Positions 1 to 8,633 of a stretch of DNA of 64,000 nucleotides are shown one piece after another (position 1 is the first letter of the stretch; the number at the start of each line of letters is the position of its first letter). The translations under genes and the position numbers were made by a program. This DNA comes from JBLIRR01 sp049472395 (lineage in GTDB: Bacteria; SZUA-182; DTGQ01; JBLIRR01). The notes under the pieces were generated by a model. That model had not been told where the DNA came from. It did not search any database and saw only the letters and a list, made by a program, of their open reading frames with translations. The stretch covers positions 248,001 to 312,000 of the forward strand of contig JBLIRR010000002.1 in assembly GCA_049472395.1 (NCBI GenBank), written 5' to 3'.

Positions 1-1
1 C

Positions 2-1039
2 CAGCATATGAATAAGATTGTGCGTGACCTCCAGGAGGTCGCTATGGTCATTCGCATGGTCCCCATTGCCGGACTCTTTCGACGGATGATAAGGTTGGTA
101 CATGACCTCTCGATTAAATTTAACAAAAAAGTTGACTTCAAGCTTAAGGGAGAAGAGACAGAGATTGATAAAACAGTGATAGAGTTTATCAGCGATCCTT
201 TGGTCCATTTAATCCGTAATTCTCTTGATCATGGTCTTGAGCCCTCAGAGGACAGGGAAAGAGCAGGAAAATCCCCTGTGGGAGCTATAACGCTTTCAGC
301 CTCTCATGAGGAGGGTGAGATTCTCATTACCATTGAGGATGACGGCAGAGGGTTGAACAAAGAAAAAATCCTTGAAAAAGCCATAAACAGGGGACTTATT
401 GAAGGCGATGTCAGCACGTTGAGCGATGACGCCATTTATCAGCTTATATTCCTTGCGGGTTTCTCAACTGCCGAAAAGATCACTGATATCTCCGGCCGTG
501 GTGTCGGAATGGATGTTGTCAAACAAAATGTGGAGAAAATAAATGGCAGAATTGAAGTGAAGAGCAGGCGGGGGTATGGGACAAAATTTATTCTTCATAT
601 TCCGCTTACCATGGCTATTATAGATGGCATGATGGTGCGTGTGGGACCCTGTAAGTATATTATTCCCATTATGTCCATACGCCAAAATTTATGCCCATCC
701 GAGGATTCGATTACTATTACACCAGAGGGACAGGAATTGGTCAAGGTTTATGAGAAATTTATTCCTATTGTGAGGCTCCATCAAATATATAATGTTATAC
801 CTGACTATGAAAAATTTCATAAGGGGGTATTGATCATCGTGGAAGCCCATGGCGATGTTATGTGCCTGTTTGTAGATGAGATACTGGGTCAGCAACAAAC
901 TGTCATTAAAGGACTTTCCAAATATATAGGCTCTGTGAGGGGAGTTTCAGGGTGCACTATTTTGGGAAATGGTGAAATATGTCTGATTCTCGATGCAGGC
1001 AATCTTATTGAGGAGTTTAGTGATAATAAGAAAGAATAA
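2..1039 (+). CDS. cheA: Chemotaxis histidine kinase CheA, C-terminal part (5' end outside window)
   Basis: The reading frame is open at the window edge, so this is the last 345 or so residues of a CheA. The first visible residues (QHMNKIVRDLQEVAMVIRMV) are the end of the P3 dimerisation helix. Then follow the HATPase N-box with DPLVHLIRNSLDHG, the G1 box DDGRGL, the G2 segment SGRGVGMDVV and a C-terminal CheW-like P5 domain that docks the receptor array. By family knowledge CheA passes phosphate from its P1 histidine to CheY and CheB; P1 and P2 lie upstream and are not seen. It heads the che genes running rightwards. It is distinct from the complete CheA at 40689-42986, so the genome has at least two chemotaxis kinases. 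Confidence 0.95.
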   Translation, partial: QHMNKIVRDLQEVAMVIRMVPIAGLFRRMIRLVHDLSIKFNKKVDFKLKGEETEIDKTVIEFISDPLVHLIRNSLDHGLEPSEDRERAGKSPVGAITLSASHEEGEILITIEDDGRGLNKEKILEKAINRGLIEGDVSTLSDDAIYQLIFLAGFSTAEKITDISGRGVGMDVVKQNVEKINGRIEVKSRRGYGTKFILHIPLTMAIIDGMMVRVGPCKYIIPIMSIRQNLCPSEDSITITPEGQELVKVYEKFIPIVRLHQIYNVIPDYEKFHKGVLIIVEAHGDVMCLFVDEILGQQQTVIKGLSKYIGSVRGVSGCTILGNGEICLILDAGNLIEEFSDNKKE

Positions 1040-1120
1040 AGGGAGAATAAAAAAACAGACACATACAATATAATCCTTAGCCCTTGAGGATAGGGATATT
1101 GAGGAAATAGAAAATAGATT

Positions 1121-1648
1121 ATGAAAGATGAAATTAAAAGAATTTATCTTCAGCCTGGCGGCATATGTCTTGCGAGCGAGCCGGCAAGGATTTTTAGCGT
1201 TGTGGGCTCTGGGGTTGTGATTACATTATTTGATACAAAACTCTACTTCGGAGGGATGAACTATTATACACGGCCGAAAAGAGAATCACTTACCCATTCA
1301 ACACCCTGGTTCGCCTGTCCTTCAATCATAGGAATGTTAAATATGTTTATTGAGGCAGGCTCAGAACTAAGAGATCTTGAGGCACATATATATGGTGGAG
1401 CTGAGAATCCCGAAAACAGCGAATATGTTAAAGGATTGGCCGAACGAAATATCAAAACAGGAATCGAGCTTTTAAAAAAGAAAAATATCCGTATTATGGG
1501 AATGGATATCGGAGGGAAAAAGGGACGTAAAATTGCCTTTAATCCCCTCACCGGGGAATCGGTCGTGGCAAAGGTTAATAAGATCCGGTCAACAGATTGG
1601 TATCCCACCTGTGATGACAGCGCCAACCAAAGTAAAAATGTGCATTAA
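1121..1648 (+). CDS. CheD-like protein lacking all three catalytic residues (pseudo-deamidase)
   Basis: 175 aa with the CheD fold signature throughout: GSGVVITLFD near the start, GGMNYYTRP, HIYGGAENPE, LAERNIKTG and MDIGGKKGRKIAFNPLTG. CheD normally deamidates receptor glutamines and binds CheC, using a Thr-Cys-His triad (Thr21, Cys27, His44 in Thermotoga). Here the equivalent positions are Phe25, Gly31 and Tyr48, with the 17-residue Cys-to-His spacing preserved. An intact CheD is encoded 2.1 kb downstream and shows the normal residues. The protein is therefore probably a non-catalytic paralogue that may still bind receptors or the CheX-like protein; that role is inference. It sits 81 bp after cheA and 6 bp before cheR in the same operon. 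No frameshift is seen. Confidence 0.85.
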   Translation: MKDEIKRIYLQPGGICLASEPARIFSVVGSGVVITLFDTKLYFGGMNYYTRPKRESLTHSTPWFACPSIIGMLNMFIEAGSELRDLEAHIYGGAENPENSEYVKGLAERNIKTGIELLKKKNIRIMGMDIGGKKGRKIAFNPLTGESVVAKVNKIRSTDWYPTCDDSANQSKNVH

Positions 1649-1654
1649 GGAAAC

Positions 1655-2527
1655 ATGAGGGTGATGAATAATCAACTGCAGCTGCCGTATGCAATTGGCA
1701 CCCTGATTGAAATCACCGATAAAGAATTCACCGTAATGCGAAATCTTATTTATGATCATTTTGGCATAAATTTGACAGAGCAAAAACGCTCCCTATTGGT
1801 AGGCCGGCTTCAGAAACAGCTTCGGACTCTCGGCTTCACCACCTTCAAAGATTATTATCGCTATCTTTTATCTGATACAACAGGAGAGGCACTCTCTACT
1901 CTTATTAATTTTATTTCTACTAATTATACCTTTTTTGCACGGGAAAAAACGCATTTTGATTATTTCACACAGACCGCACTCCCAACCATGATTGAAGAGA
2001 TAAAAAAACAGAAAAATCGTCAGCTGCGTATCTGGTGCGCAGGATGCTCTACAGGGGAAGAAGCGTATATGCTTGCAATACTCATATTTGAGTACTTCGG
2101 GAAAGAGTATGGGAGCTGGGATGCCGGTATTCTGGCAACAGATATCTCAGCTCGTGCTTTAGAAAAAGCCAAAGCCGGCATCTATCTTGATGAGCAGATG
2201 AACTCCTTACCAAAAAAATTTAAATGCACCTATTTTAGAAACCTGGGTCAAGGCCAGTGGGCGGCCTGTGACAAATTGAAAAAAGAGATTACTTTTCGCC
2301 GATTTAATCTGATGAATAAAAAATTTCCGTTTAAAAGGCCTTTTCACATCATTTTTTGCCGGAATGTCATGATTTATTTTGATCAACCAACACGAGATGC
2401 GCTTATGAAAAATTTTCATCAATTCTTAGGTCAAAGCGGGTATCTTTTTATAGGACATTCTGAAAGTCTCGGCAGATCACAAAACCTTTTTAAATATATT
2501 GCTCCGGCAATCTATAGAAAAATTTAG
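1655..2527 (+). CDS. cheR: Chemotaxis protein methyltransferase CheR
   Basis: 290 aa, the usual CheR length. It methylates glutamate residues of chemoreceptors using S-adenosylmethionine. The N-terminal helical domain (about residues 15-85) includes the TNYTFFARE segment that corresponds to the family's TxxTxFFRE. The SAM-binding motif IWCAGCSTGEE lies at residues 126-136, and the acidic ATDIS segment and the FCRNVMIYFD motif near 234-243 are intact. An AAGGAAAC sequence precedes the ATG at 1655; a second in-frame ATG three codons on is an alternative start. The gene follows the CheD-like gene by 6 bp and is followed by a 107-bp gap that holds a candidate promoter for cheB. Confidence 0.96.
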   Translation: MRVMNNQLQLPYAIGTLIEITDKEFTVMRNLIYDHFGINLTEQKRSLLVGRLQKQLRTLGFTTFKDYYRYLLSDTTGEALSTLINFISTNYTFFAREKTHFDYFTQTALPTMIEEIKKQKNRQLRIWCAGCSTGEEAYMLAILIFEYFGKEYGSWDAGILATDISARALEKAKAGIYLDEQMNSLPKKFKCTYFRNLGQGQWAACDKLKKEITFRRFNLMNKKFPFKRPFHIIFCRNVMIYFDQPTRDALMKNFHQFLGQSGYLFIGHSESLGRSQNLFKYIAPAIYRKI

Positions 2528-2569
2528 CCATGAGAAGACCCTCCTCATAAAGCATAGGTAAGATTTAGA

Positions 2570-2596
2570 GAAGTATTTGCGCAAATATACCGATTA
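2570..2596 (+). promoter_or_regulatory. Sigma-28-like promoter motif before cheB1
   Basis: GAAG at 2570-2573, 15 bp, then ACCGATTA at 2589-2596, ending 38 bp before the cheB start. It matches the GAAN-N15-NCCGATAA pattern that recurs before other chemotaxis and regulator genes in this window. A perfect 14-bp palindrome (TATTTGCGCAAATA, 2574-2587) fills the spacer and could be an operator. The -10 part differs from the FliA consensus GCCGATAA at two positions; function is inferred. Confidence 0.45.
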
Positions 2597-2634
2597 AAAA
2601 TCAAGAATAATCATAGTAATCAAAGGAAATAAGA

Positions 2635-3699
2635 ATGATTCACACAACAACAAAAGCACCCGTCCGTGTTCTGATTATAGATGATTCCGCTCTTGTGCGC
2701 TCTATTCTCTCACAAGGCCTTTCGAAAGATCCCGGCATCGAGGTGGTTGGGACAGCTCATGATCCTTATCATGCCCGCGATTTAATCGTGGGAAAGCAGC
2801 CTCAGGTTCTTACACTCGACGTGGAGATGCCAAAAATGGATGGAGTAGAGTTCCTACGGCGTTTGATGCCTCAGTATCCCTTGCCAGTAGTGATGGTGAG
2901 CGCCTTGACTGAGCGGGGGAAACGCATTACACTGGAGGCCCTTGATGCAGGGGCTTTGGATTTTGTCACAAAACCGAGCTTCAATGTGGCACAGGGTCTC
3001 AATGCCATGATGATGGAATTGAGGACCAAGATTAAGATAGCTTCAACTGCCAATGTTTCGCATTGGAAAGCCAAAAGGGATGAACTTCCCAGACGTGTTA
3101 TTCAAGGAAGCAGCGCGTTAGCTGAATCCACAGATAAGGTTATCGCTATCGGTGCCTCTACCGGAGGAACTGAAGCCATAAAGAGAGTTGTTACCAGATT
3201 TCCGCCGACGACACCCGGTATAGTTATTGTTCAGCATATGCCCGCAGGCTTTACTAAAATGTTTGCCGACCGTCTTAATCAACTTTGTATGATGGAGGTC
3301 AAGGAAGCAGAGACAGGCGATAAAGTAAGAATGGGGAAAATACTTATTGCGCCTGGCGGGCTCCATATGACGGTGACCCGCTCTGGAGGATTTTACCATG
3401 TAGTATGTCAAAAAGGGGAGAATGTCAATGGGCATTGTCCCTCTGTGGATGTAATGATGCATTCTGTTGCAAGACATGTTGGGGCAAATGCTGTAGGGGT
3501 CATGCTCACCGGGATGGGGCATGACGGTTCCGCAGGTATGTATGCGATGCACTTGGCTGGGGCCAAGAATATTGCACAGGATGAGGAAACCTCGGTAGTG
3601 TTCGGCATGCCCAAGGAGGCTTATAAAGCAGGAGGTGCTCAGTCTCTGGTACCCATTGAAAAAATTGCTCATAAAGTAATTGAATTGCTGAGCACATAA
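2635..3699 (+). CDS. cheB: Chemotaxis response regulator / protein-glutamate methylesterase CheB
   Basis: 354 aa. The N-terminal receiver domain (about 10-125) has the acidic pair Asp16-Asp17, phosphoacceptor Asp62 in LDVEMPKMDG, and Lys113 in VTKP. After a linker comes the CheB methylesterase domain with Ser175 in GASTGG, His201 in QHMPAGFT and Asp297 in TGMGHDG, a complete catalytic triad. It removes methyl groups from receptors, opposing CheR, when phosphorylated by CheA. It may have its own promoter at 2570-2596. A second, divergent CheB is encoded at 39438-40526, so each chemotaxis cluster has its own. Confidence 0.96.
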   Translation: MIHTTTKAPVRVLIIDDSALVRSILSQGLSKDPGIEVVGTAHDPYHARDLIVGKQPQVLTLDVEMPKMDGVEFLRRLMPQYPLPVVMVSALTERGKRITLEALDAGALDFVTKPSFNVAQGLNAMMMELRTKIKIASTANVSHWKAKRDELPRRVIQGSSALAESTDKVIAIGASTGGTEAIKRVVTRFPPTTPGIVIVQHMPAGFTKMFADRLNQLCMMEVKEAETGDKVRMGKILIAPGGLHMTVTRSGGFYHVVCQKGENVNGHCPSVDVMMHSVARHVGANAVGVMLTGMGHDGSAGMYAMHLAGAKNIAQDEETSVVFGMPKEAYKAGGAQSLVPIEKIAHKVIELLST

Positions 3700-3763
3700 C
3701 ATACATGAATACACATTACGAGCGTAATATATACAGAGGCTTAGTGTCAGAAAGGCATATGCA

Positions 3764-4252
3764 ATGGGAACTATTATACTTGGCGTGGGGGGCATAGGGG
3801 CCTCTAATACGCCGGGCGATAGTATAAAGACCTATGCCCTGGGATCATGTGTGGGAATCATCTTCATCGACGTAAGGGTTAATGCAGTTGGAATGGCCCA
3901 TATAGCCCTCCCTAATTCGGAGATAAATATTCAAAAAAGCAAATTAACGCCCGGCTATTTTGCTGATACGGGCATCCCTGCCTTACTTGCACTTATGGCG
4001 AGCAAGGGCTCTCGGCAAGACGGACGAGGGCTGCTGGTTAAACTTGTCGGCGGAGCCAGTATTTTAGATTCTAATCATACCTTCGATATAGGCAAACGAA
4101 ATATTTTAACCATAAAGAAGATACTATGGCGCTATGGCATGGGATCTCTTGCAGAGGATGTGGGCGGCAACCACAGCCGCACAGTAAGTGTTTCAGTTGA
4201 TACAAAGGAGGTTGTCATAGCAACATGCGGGAGAGAGGATAAAAGAATATAA
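3764..4252 (+). CDS. cheD: Chemoreceptor glutamine deamidase CheD (intact)
   Basis: 162 aa. The catalytic residues are present: Thr23, Cys29 in ALGSCVG and His46 in MAHIALP, with the 17-residue Cys-His spacing seen in Thermotoga CheD. GGA and ilTIKKIL segments match the rest of the domain, and VGGNHSRTVSVSVDTKEV is the C-terminal VGG...R...tG block. CheD deamidates glutamines on chemoreceptors and is recruited by CheC-type phosphatases; a CheX/CheC-like gene lies two genes downstream. The start ATG at 3764 follows AGAAAGGC at a reasonable distance. It is the functional counterpart of the CheD-like protein at 1121-1648. Confidence 0.93.
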   Translation: MGTIILGVGGIGASNTPGDSIKTYALGSCVGIIFIDVRVNAVGMAHIALPNSEINIQKSKLTPGYFADTGIPALLALMASKGSRQDGRGLLVKLVGGASILDSNHTFDIGKRNILTIKKILWRYGMGSLAEDVGGNHSRTVSVSVDTKEVVIATCGREDKRI

Positions 4253-4273
4253 AGGAGGTGAGGAAAATAGATA

Positions 4274-4660
4274 ATGAAGAGAATTGTCATAGCAGATGAT
4301 ACAAAAACCGCCAGAATGTTTATACAAAAATGTCTTCAAATTGCTGGTGTCCAAGAGGCCGAATTTGTGGAGGCGGTAAATGGGAAAGAGGCACTGGAAC
4401 TGGTAAAAGAAGCCCCCACGGATATTTTGTTCACGGATCATAATATGCCTGTTATGGATGGTATGACATTGCTTAAATGGGTTAAAGCCAGTCCAAAACT
4501 TTGTGACCTGCCCGTGATTGTCATTACGAGCGCCAGTAATAAAGCCAAAGATATTGAGTTCAAGAATTTAGGGGCTTACGAAGTTCTCAGCAAGCCGATT
4601 ACTCCGGCTGATCTTTTCCTTATCATTAAGCCGCTACTTTTAGAAACAGATGATATGTAA
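4274..4660 (+). CDS. cheY: CheY-like single-domain response regulator
   Basis: 128 aa consisting only of a receiver domain. The acidic pair is Asp8-Asp9, the phosphoacceptor is Asp55 in FTDHNMPVMDG, the Thr switch residue lies in VITSAS and the conserved lysine is Lys107 in LSKPI. It is expected to be phosphorylated by CheA and to act on the flagellar switch or as a phosphate sink; which of these cannot be read from sequence. An AAAGGAGGTGAGG Shine-Dalgarno stretch precedes the ATG at 4274. It lies in the che operon between cheD and the CheX-like gene, its probable phosphatase. Confidence 0.9.
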   Translation: MKRIVIADDTKTARMFIQKCLQIAGVQEAEFVEAVNGKEALELVKEAPTDILFTDHNMPVMDGMTLLKWVKASPKLCDLPVIVITSASNKAKDIEFKNLGAYEVLSKPITPADLFLIIKPLLLETDDM

Positions 4661-4680
4661 GGGTAATAAAGGGGATACAT

Positions 4681-5193
4681 ATGAGTAGTCCTGAAGAACA
4701 GTTAAATACGTTGATGATGAGAGCTGTCAATGAGGTTTTGGAAAATATGGCCTTTATGGAGGTCTTGCCGAATGGAGAGCCTTTAAGGCCGGAAGATATT
4801 CCTAATTTGACGTGGAGTAGTTTGCTCGTGAATGACCCTGTTCTCGGAGAATTTCAACTTTTCATGTCAAAAAGTTTGGCGATGAAAATAGCCGAGTCTG
4901 TATATGGGCTTCCGGAGGAAGAATTAACAGATCTGATTTTATGTGATACCTTAGGAGAAATGTTAAATACTATTGTGGGAAGATTTTTTAATGCGGTTTT
5001 ACCTGCCGAGCAAACCTTTACCCTGGGACTTCCCGAAGTTGTACCAATGCAGGATAAGACAACGGAACACATCGAATTCCCTCAGATAGATTCTCCCTCA
5101 ATAGAATGGAATTTTAACCTTGAAGAAGAACCCATCTTACTGGCTTCCTCCGGTGAAACATTGGTACATTGGCTTCATACGTTAGAGGTATAA
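4681..5193 (+). CDS. CheX/CheC-family chemotaxis phosphatase-like protein
   Basis: 170 aa. The CheC/CheX/FliY phosphatase motif (Asp/Ser-x3-Glu-x2-Asn, later Pro) is present as DTLGEMLN, with a proline 22 residues after the Asn in LGLPEV. The N-terminal part has a helix resembling family members (VNEVLENMAFMEVL). These proteins dephosphorylate CheY-P. The protein is the last gene of cluster 1, 20 bp after the CheY-like gene, which is its likely substrate. I cannot tell CheC from CheX with certainty; a single copy of the motif favours CheX-like. CheC-type partners also bind CheD, two of which are encoded just upstream. Confidence 0.75.
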   Translation: MSSPEEQLNTLMMRAVNEVLENMAFMEVLPNGEPLRPEDIPNLTWSSLLVNDPVLGEFQLFMSKSLAMKIAESVYGLPEEELTDLILCDTLGEMLNTIVGRFFNAVLPAEQTFTLGLPEVVPMQDKTTEHIEFPQIDSPSIEWNFNLEEEPILLASSGETLVHWLHTLEV

Positions 5194-5206
5194 TATGTGT
5201 ACTACC

Positions 5207-5408
5207 TGTGGATAACTTATAAATAGATGAAAAATTCACAGCTACCTCATGATAATCCATCGCTAATTTTCATCTAATTTATTGTAATATAAGAAGATAA
5301 TAAAGGTGACCTATGGGTGTGCAATGTGCTAATTGAGGCGAAATTACAGGATGTTAGAGCTTGTATTTTATGGTTTATCCCCAAGTTATTCACATTTTCT
5401 GTGGATAA
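5207..5408. promoter_or_regulatory. Cluster of DnaA boxes in an AT-rich intergenic region (possible replication origin)
   Basis: Three perfect matches to TTATNCACA fall within about 200 bp: 5207-5215 (minus), 5386-5394 (plus) and 5400-5408 (minus). A one-mismatch box TTATCCCCA at 5375-5383 starts 11 bp before the second. About 42 bp at 5263-5304 are almost pure A/T. The gap lies between the ends of the che operon and glnN, which converge here, so no promoter is needed. This is the composition expected of an origin or a DnaA-binding regulatory site; no dnaA, dnaN or gidA gene is nearby, so identity is uncertain. Confidence 0.45.
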
Positions 5409-5418
5409 TGACAGTAAC

Positions 5419-7608
5419 TTATTTAATAAAAAGCATTTCCCTATATTTTGGCAAATCCCACATTTTATCAGCGACCACTTTTTCAAGTTCATCAGCATGC
5501 TTGCGAATATGTTCCATCAGCGGCTTAAGCTCGGTAAAATAAAAATTAGCCTTCTGCTCATTCTCCATATTTTGAGCTTTTTCCAGCAATTGATCCATGG
5601 CAGCCGTATTCTTTCGCAAATAATAAATTTTATTGGTCACTTCGCTTACATGATTTTGCATATCTTTTATAGCCTCTTTCTCAATAGGCAAATAATTACA
5701 TGTCGAGATCATAGTAAAATTTTCTAGTAATATTTTTTGATACTCTATCGCAGCGGGAATAATCGTCGCATCGACAAGCTCTTTCAGAGTGTTCCCTTCT
5801 ATAGTCAATGTCTTTATATACAATTCCATCCAGATATTGTAGCGCGATTCTAATTCGCGTGTGCTCAGTATATTATATCTTTCAAAAAGTTGAATATTCT
5901 CAGGTTTTATTAAAGCCTTGAGCGCTACCGGTGTTGAATGCTCATTTGCTAAACCTCTCTCATGGGCCTCCTTGATCCATTCTTTCGAATAACTATCTCC
6001 TTCAAAACGAATCGGTCTAGTGTCCTTGATTATGGAAGAGAGTATCTGAAATACTGCTGCTTTAAAATTAGTGGACTGAGAGGTGGCTTTGCCTAATTCA
6101 TCACTCATATAATCAAAAGACTCGGCAATTATGGTATTAAGAACCATGATCGGAGTCGATATATTTTGTGATGCCCCTAATGCCCTGAACTCAAATTTAT
6201 TACCGGTAAAAGCAAAGGGAGATGTCCTGTTTCTGTCAGTCACATCACGGTTAAATTTGGGAAGACGGCCTATACCCAAATCAAGTATATTCTCTGTGCT
6301 CCCTTCTACTCTTTCCCCCTTCTCAATGGTGTCAAGGATGGCTGATAACTGTCCGCCGAGAAATACCGAAATAATTGAAGGAGGAGCTTCATTAGCCCCT
6401 AATCTGTGTTCGTTCCCGGCAGAAGCAATACTTGCTCTGAGCAGATCTGCATGGAGATAAACCGCTCTAATAACAGCAATCAATATGGTCAAAAACTGTA
6501 AATTGGCTTCAGGAGTTTTGCCCGGATCAAGAAGGTTATTCCCTTGAGAGTCCGAAAGTGACCAATTTAAATGTTTTCCACTCCCGTTGATGCCTGCAAA
6601 GGGCTTTTCATGAAGCAAACATACCAAATTGTGCCGCAGGGCGACTTTTTTCATTAAATCCATGAGTAACTGGTTATGATCGGTTGCAATATTGGATTCT
6701 TCAAAAAGGGGAGCAAACTCATACTGATGAGGGGCCACCTCATTATGCCGGGTCTTGATTGGTATCCCAAGCTTATATGCCTCTTCGGTCACTTCACACA
6801 TATAATCGATAACCCGTTCTTTGATAGATCCGAAGTATTGGTCCTCCAATTGTTGGTCCTTTGGCGAAGGTGCACCTACTAAAGTTCTTCCTGTTAAAAT
6901 AAGATCATGTCTCATCATATAATAATTCTTGTCTATTAAATAATATTCCTGCTCCGGTCCGCAGGTGGAATAAACCTTTTTAATGTCTTCCTTCCTAAAT
7001 AATTTCAATAATTTCTTAGCAGATTTACAGAGTGCTTCCTCTGATCGCAGGAGGGGAAGCTTTTTATCCAACGCCTCACCATGATAGGAAATAAATATAC
7101 TGGGGATACATAAGGTTTTCCCGAGTTTGCTTTCCATAATAAATGCGGGACTCGATGGGTCCCACGCTGTATACCCGCGGGCCTCAAAAGTTGTTCTCAT
7201 GCCTCCACTCGGGAAACTACTGGCATCAGGCTCTCCCAAAATCAAGTTAGAACCCTTGAATTTCTCGATAATCTTGCCGGAGCTAATTGGAGATGAAATA
7301 AAAGCATCATGTTTTTCAGCTGTCAAGCCTGTCATCGGTTGAAACCAATGGGTATAGTACACAGCACCCTTATTCACAGCCCAGCTCTGCATGGCCCGGG
7401 CGATTTCATCCGCCTCATCAGTTTCTATTGTTTTCCCTTCATTGATCCAGCATTTAAATGCTTCATAGGTCTCTTTATTAACGCATTGCCGGAGCACTGC
7501 AGTACTGAATATATTATCTCCATAATAGGTGGAAGCTTTCTTCGGTTTCTCCACTTTATCGAGGACCGTGCTTTTAATGTCAAGATTTATTGCATATCGT
7601 TGTGTCAT
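5419..7608 (-). CDS. glnN: Glutamine synthetase type III
   Basis: 729 aa, the length of the GlnN family and far longer than GlnA. It makes glutamine from glutamate, ammonia and ATP. The GSIII N-terminal domain (about 20-160, with FQPMTGLTAEKHDAF) is followed by the catalytic core: GPEQEYYL, RHNEVAPHQYE, NGSGKHLNWSLSD, RLGANEAPP and RNRTSPFAFTG. A C-terminal helical extension carries the end. A strong GAAGGAGATAG site precedes the ATG. The gene is transcribed toward the DnaA-box region and divergently from rfbD across about 137 bp. No sigma-54 promoter was seen upstream. Type III enzymes are typical of Bacteroidetes, cyanobacteria and several deep lineages. Confidence 0.95.
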   Translation of the reverse strand: MTQRYAINLDIKSTVLDKVEKPKKASTYYGDNIFSTAVLRQCVNKETYEAFKCWINEGKTIETDEADEIARAMQSWAVNKGAVYYTHWFQPMTGLTAEKHDAFISSPISSGKIIEKFKGSNLILGEPDASSFPSGGMRTTFEARGYTAWDPSSPAFIMESKLGKTLCIPSIFISYHGEALDKKLPLLRSEEALCKSAKKLLKLFRKEDIKKVYSTCGPEQEYYLIDKNYYMMRHDLILTGRTLVGAPSPKDQQLEDQYFGSIKERVIDYMCEVTEEAYKLGIPIKTRHNEVAPHQYEFAPLFEESNIATDHNQLLMDLMKKVALRHNLVCLLHEKPFAGINGSGKHLNWSLSDSQGNNLLDPGKTPEANLQFLTILIAVIRAVYLHADLLRASIASAGNEHRLGANEAPPSIISVFLGGQLSAILDTIEKGERVEGSTENILDLGIGRLPKFNRDVTDRNRTSPFAFTGNKFEFRALGASQNISTPIMVLNTIIAESFDYMSDELGKATSQSTNFKAAVFQILSSIIKDTRPIRFEGDSYSKEWIKEAHERGLANEHSTPVALKALIKPENIQLFERYNILSTRELESRYNIWMELYIKTLTIEGNTLKELVDATIIPAAIEYQKILLENFTMISTCNYLPIEKEAIKDMQNHVSEVTNKIYYLRKNTAAMDQLLEKAQNMENEQKANFYFTELKPLMEHIRKHADELEKVVADKMWDLPKYREMLFIK

Positions 7609-7745
7609 GGTCTATCTCCTTCACATAACAAAAAATTCTTTAAAATATATAATTATATGATAAGATGAGAGAGATTACTAGTCATTGCCCTGATATAGAG
7701 CTCAATATACTTGAAAAATATCTATTTTTATGCTATAAATGGGGA

Positions 7746-8633
7746 ATGAAAATCATGATTACGGGTGGAAAGGGACAACTGGGCAAAGATTGCACCGAGG
7801 TTCTTCAGAAATCCCACGACATAATCTCCATAGATGTGGATGATCTCGATATTACCAACTTTCCCGATGTCGAGACAAGGGCAAAAAGCTTTGCTCCGGA
7901 TTATATCATTAATTGCGCAGCCTATACCCAAGTAGATGCGTGTGAAACGCATAAAGAAGCGGCATGGAATGTAAATGTAAAAGGTCCCGAAAACCTTGCA
8001 CGATGCGTGGAGAAACATGGGGGGACATTGATTCATATCTCAACTGACTATGTCTTTGATGGGGAAAAAAATCCGCCTGATCCCTATTACGAGGAGGATA
8101 CGGTTCATCCGGTCTCCGTTTACGGCAGGACAAAGCTGGAGGGTGAAAGAATTATCCGAGCAACGACCAGTCGGCACATTATTTTAAGAACAGCATGGAT
8201 GTATGGGGTTCACGGACGAAATTTTATTAAAACCCTGCTTTCATTGAGCTTAAAGAATCCGCGCACACAATTGAAAGTAGTGAATGATCAATTCGGATCA
8301 CCCACGTGGTCCTACCGGCTCGCATTACAAATCGCCCATTGTATCGGTAAGCCAATTGAGGGCATCTACCATGCGACATCTGAAGGATATTGTACATGGT
8401 ACGAACTCATATGTTATTTTCTGAATAAAATGGATGTTCCCCATACTATCATTCCCTGTTCAACCGAGGAGTATCCAACCCCTGCAACAAGACCGAAAAA
8501 TTCTATTCTGGAAAACAGACAATTTAAACGGCATGACCTTAATATTATGAAGGATTGGCATGATGACATTGATCAATTCATCGATCAGTATCGTCAGCGC
8601 CTGTTCGATGAGGCACAACGGGAGGTATCATAA
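7746..8633 (+). CDS. rfbD: dTDP-4-dehydrorhamnose reductase
   Basis: About 295 aa. It catalyses the last step of dTDP-L-rhamnose synthesis. The NAD(P) fold begins MKIMITGGKGQLG; further landmarks are STDYVFDG, the active-site VYGRTKLEGE (Tyr-x3-Lys), RTAWMYG and the C-terminal RPKNSILEN motif. The start at 7746 matches family alignment, but GGGGA lies directly against it and is better spaced for the in-frame ATG at 7755, so the true start may be three codons later. Longer in-frame sequence to 7665 looks non-coding. The stop overlaps the rfbB start (TAATG), indicating translational coupling. Confidence 0.93.
   Translation: MKIMITGGKGQLGKDCTEVLQKSHDIISIDVDDLDITNFPDVETRAKSFAPDYIINCAAYTQVDACETHKEAAWNVNVKGPENLARCVEKHGGTLIHISTDYVFDGEKNPPDPYYEEDTVHPVSVYGRTKLEGERIIRATTSRHIILRTAWMYGVHGRNFIKTLLSLSLKNPRTQLKVVNDQFGSPTWSYRLALQIAHCIGKPIEGIYHATSEGYCTWYELICYFLNKMDVPHTIIPCSTEEYPTPATRPKNSILENRQFKRHDLNIMKDWHDDIDQFIDQYRQRLFDEAQREVS

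Noticed and set aside
3720..3763. Sigma-28-like site before cheD2
   Set aside because: A GAAT is present but no CCGATAA-like -10 follows at 15 bp.
3118..3795. 225-codon open frame on the minus strand opposite cheB1
   Set aside because: It lies wholly within well-supported coding sequence, has no recognisable motif and no ribosome binding site.
7609..7745. Sigma-54 promoter for glnN
   Set aside because: No TGGCAC-N5-TTGC pattern on the minus strand; the region is simply AT-rich.
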